37,728 bases of DNA from a virus, in the IMG/VR virus record IMGVR_UViG_3300033141_000881, positions 1 to 37,728 of that record; one strand, 5' to 3'. The notes below the pieces were generated by a model. It did not search any database. It worked only from the letters and a program-made list of their open reading frames with translations, and was not told the DNA's origin. The position numbers were made by a program, and so were the translations under genes. Below are positions 37,640-37,728 of this stretch, one piece after another. Numbering within the stretch: position 1 is the first letter of the stretch; every line of letters starts with the position of its first letter.

Positions 37640-37728
37640 ATGAAAGCAATAGCATACATAGGGGGCCACGTAGGGCGGTCCATAGGGGTAAGGGGGTATC
37701 TGTTCCCCAGAGGGAAGCGCCTCACGAC
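37640..37728 (+). CDS. Partial ORF open at window end
   Basis: ATG 37640 with TAGGAGATAG upstream; reads MKAIAYIGGHVGRSIGVRGY and continues to the last base without a stop. If the right end is joined to base 1 it ends at TAG (17-19), giving 35 residues. No family recognised. Confidence 0.4.
   Translation, partial: MKAIAYIGGHVGRSIGVRGYLFPRGKRLT

Noticed and set aside
1-37728. tRNA genes, CRISPR arrays, integrase, repressor or transposase
   Set aside because: I looked for T-loop (TTCGA-type) patterns, evenly spaced repeats, and recombinase or helix-turn-helix repressor motifs in the proteins and found none that hold up.

Overview
This window looks like a complete or nearly complete genome of a tailed, long-tailed (siphovirus-type) double-stranded DNA phage. 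It holds an uninterrupted HK97-type packaging, head, neck and tail block, an endolysin, a full replication module and an HNH nuclease just before the terminase genes. I see no integrase, excisionase, repressor, tRNA, rRNA, CRISPR array or insertion sequence, so nothing in it supports a temperate lifestyle or a flanking bacterial chromosome. The host cannot be named. Shine-Dalgarno sites are of the AGGAG type and one small protein carries a lipobox signal, which suggests a bacterial host but no phylum.

Region 1 (87-21445, + strand) is the late block: small and large terminase, portal, ClpP-like prohead protease, major capsid protein, a possible decoration protein, head-tail connectors, HK97-gp10-like and DUF3168 neck/tail-terminator proteins, a structural-family protein with a signal peptide, two tandem tail-tube-like paralogues, tail assembly chaperone G and its -1 frameshift extension (G-T), tape measure, distal tail, hub and fibre proteins, and an M15-type peptidase as endolysin. 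Many genes are translationally coupled by ATGA or TAATG overlaps.

Region 2 (29718 down to 21428, - strand) is an early replication operon: a duplicated-domain acidic protein, a DUF2800-type RecB-like nuclease, a DUF2815 SSB-like protein, a C5 cytosine methyltransferase, a family A DNA polymerase with 3'-5' exonuclease, three small proteins (one a PLA2-like protein, one a lipoprotein), a VRR-NUC nuclease and an SNF2-type helicase with a cysteine-rich insertion. It starts at a well-formed sigma-70-like promoter near 29770-29798 and ends convergently with the endolysin gene.

Region 3 (29890-37624, + strand) starts from a divergent promoter at 29833-29861. It carries small unknown genes, a primase-polymerase/SF3 helicase, a MazG-like pyrophosphohydrolase, a DUF1937 protein, a Dam-like N6-adenine methyltransferase, many tiny cysteine-rich or membrane proteins, a structured RNA candidate (36083-36169), a repeat-rich non-coding stretch (36940-37243) and an HNH endonuclease. 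If the genome is circular or circularly permuted, the open frame at the right end closes after 19 bases at the left end and leads straight into the terminase genes.

The most notable signals are: a textbook -1 frameshift site (T TTT TTT plus a perfect 9-bp hairpin) in the tail chaperone gene; eleven GTCTT/AAGAC-core repeats and a 12-bp inverted repeat upstream of HNH-terS, a candidate packaging or regulatory site; a D(D/N)LLG peptide shared by three consecutive replication proteins but written with different codons; eight paired cysteines inserted in the helicase; and a multi-state RNA hairpin region.
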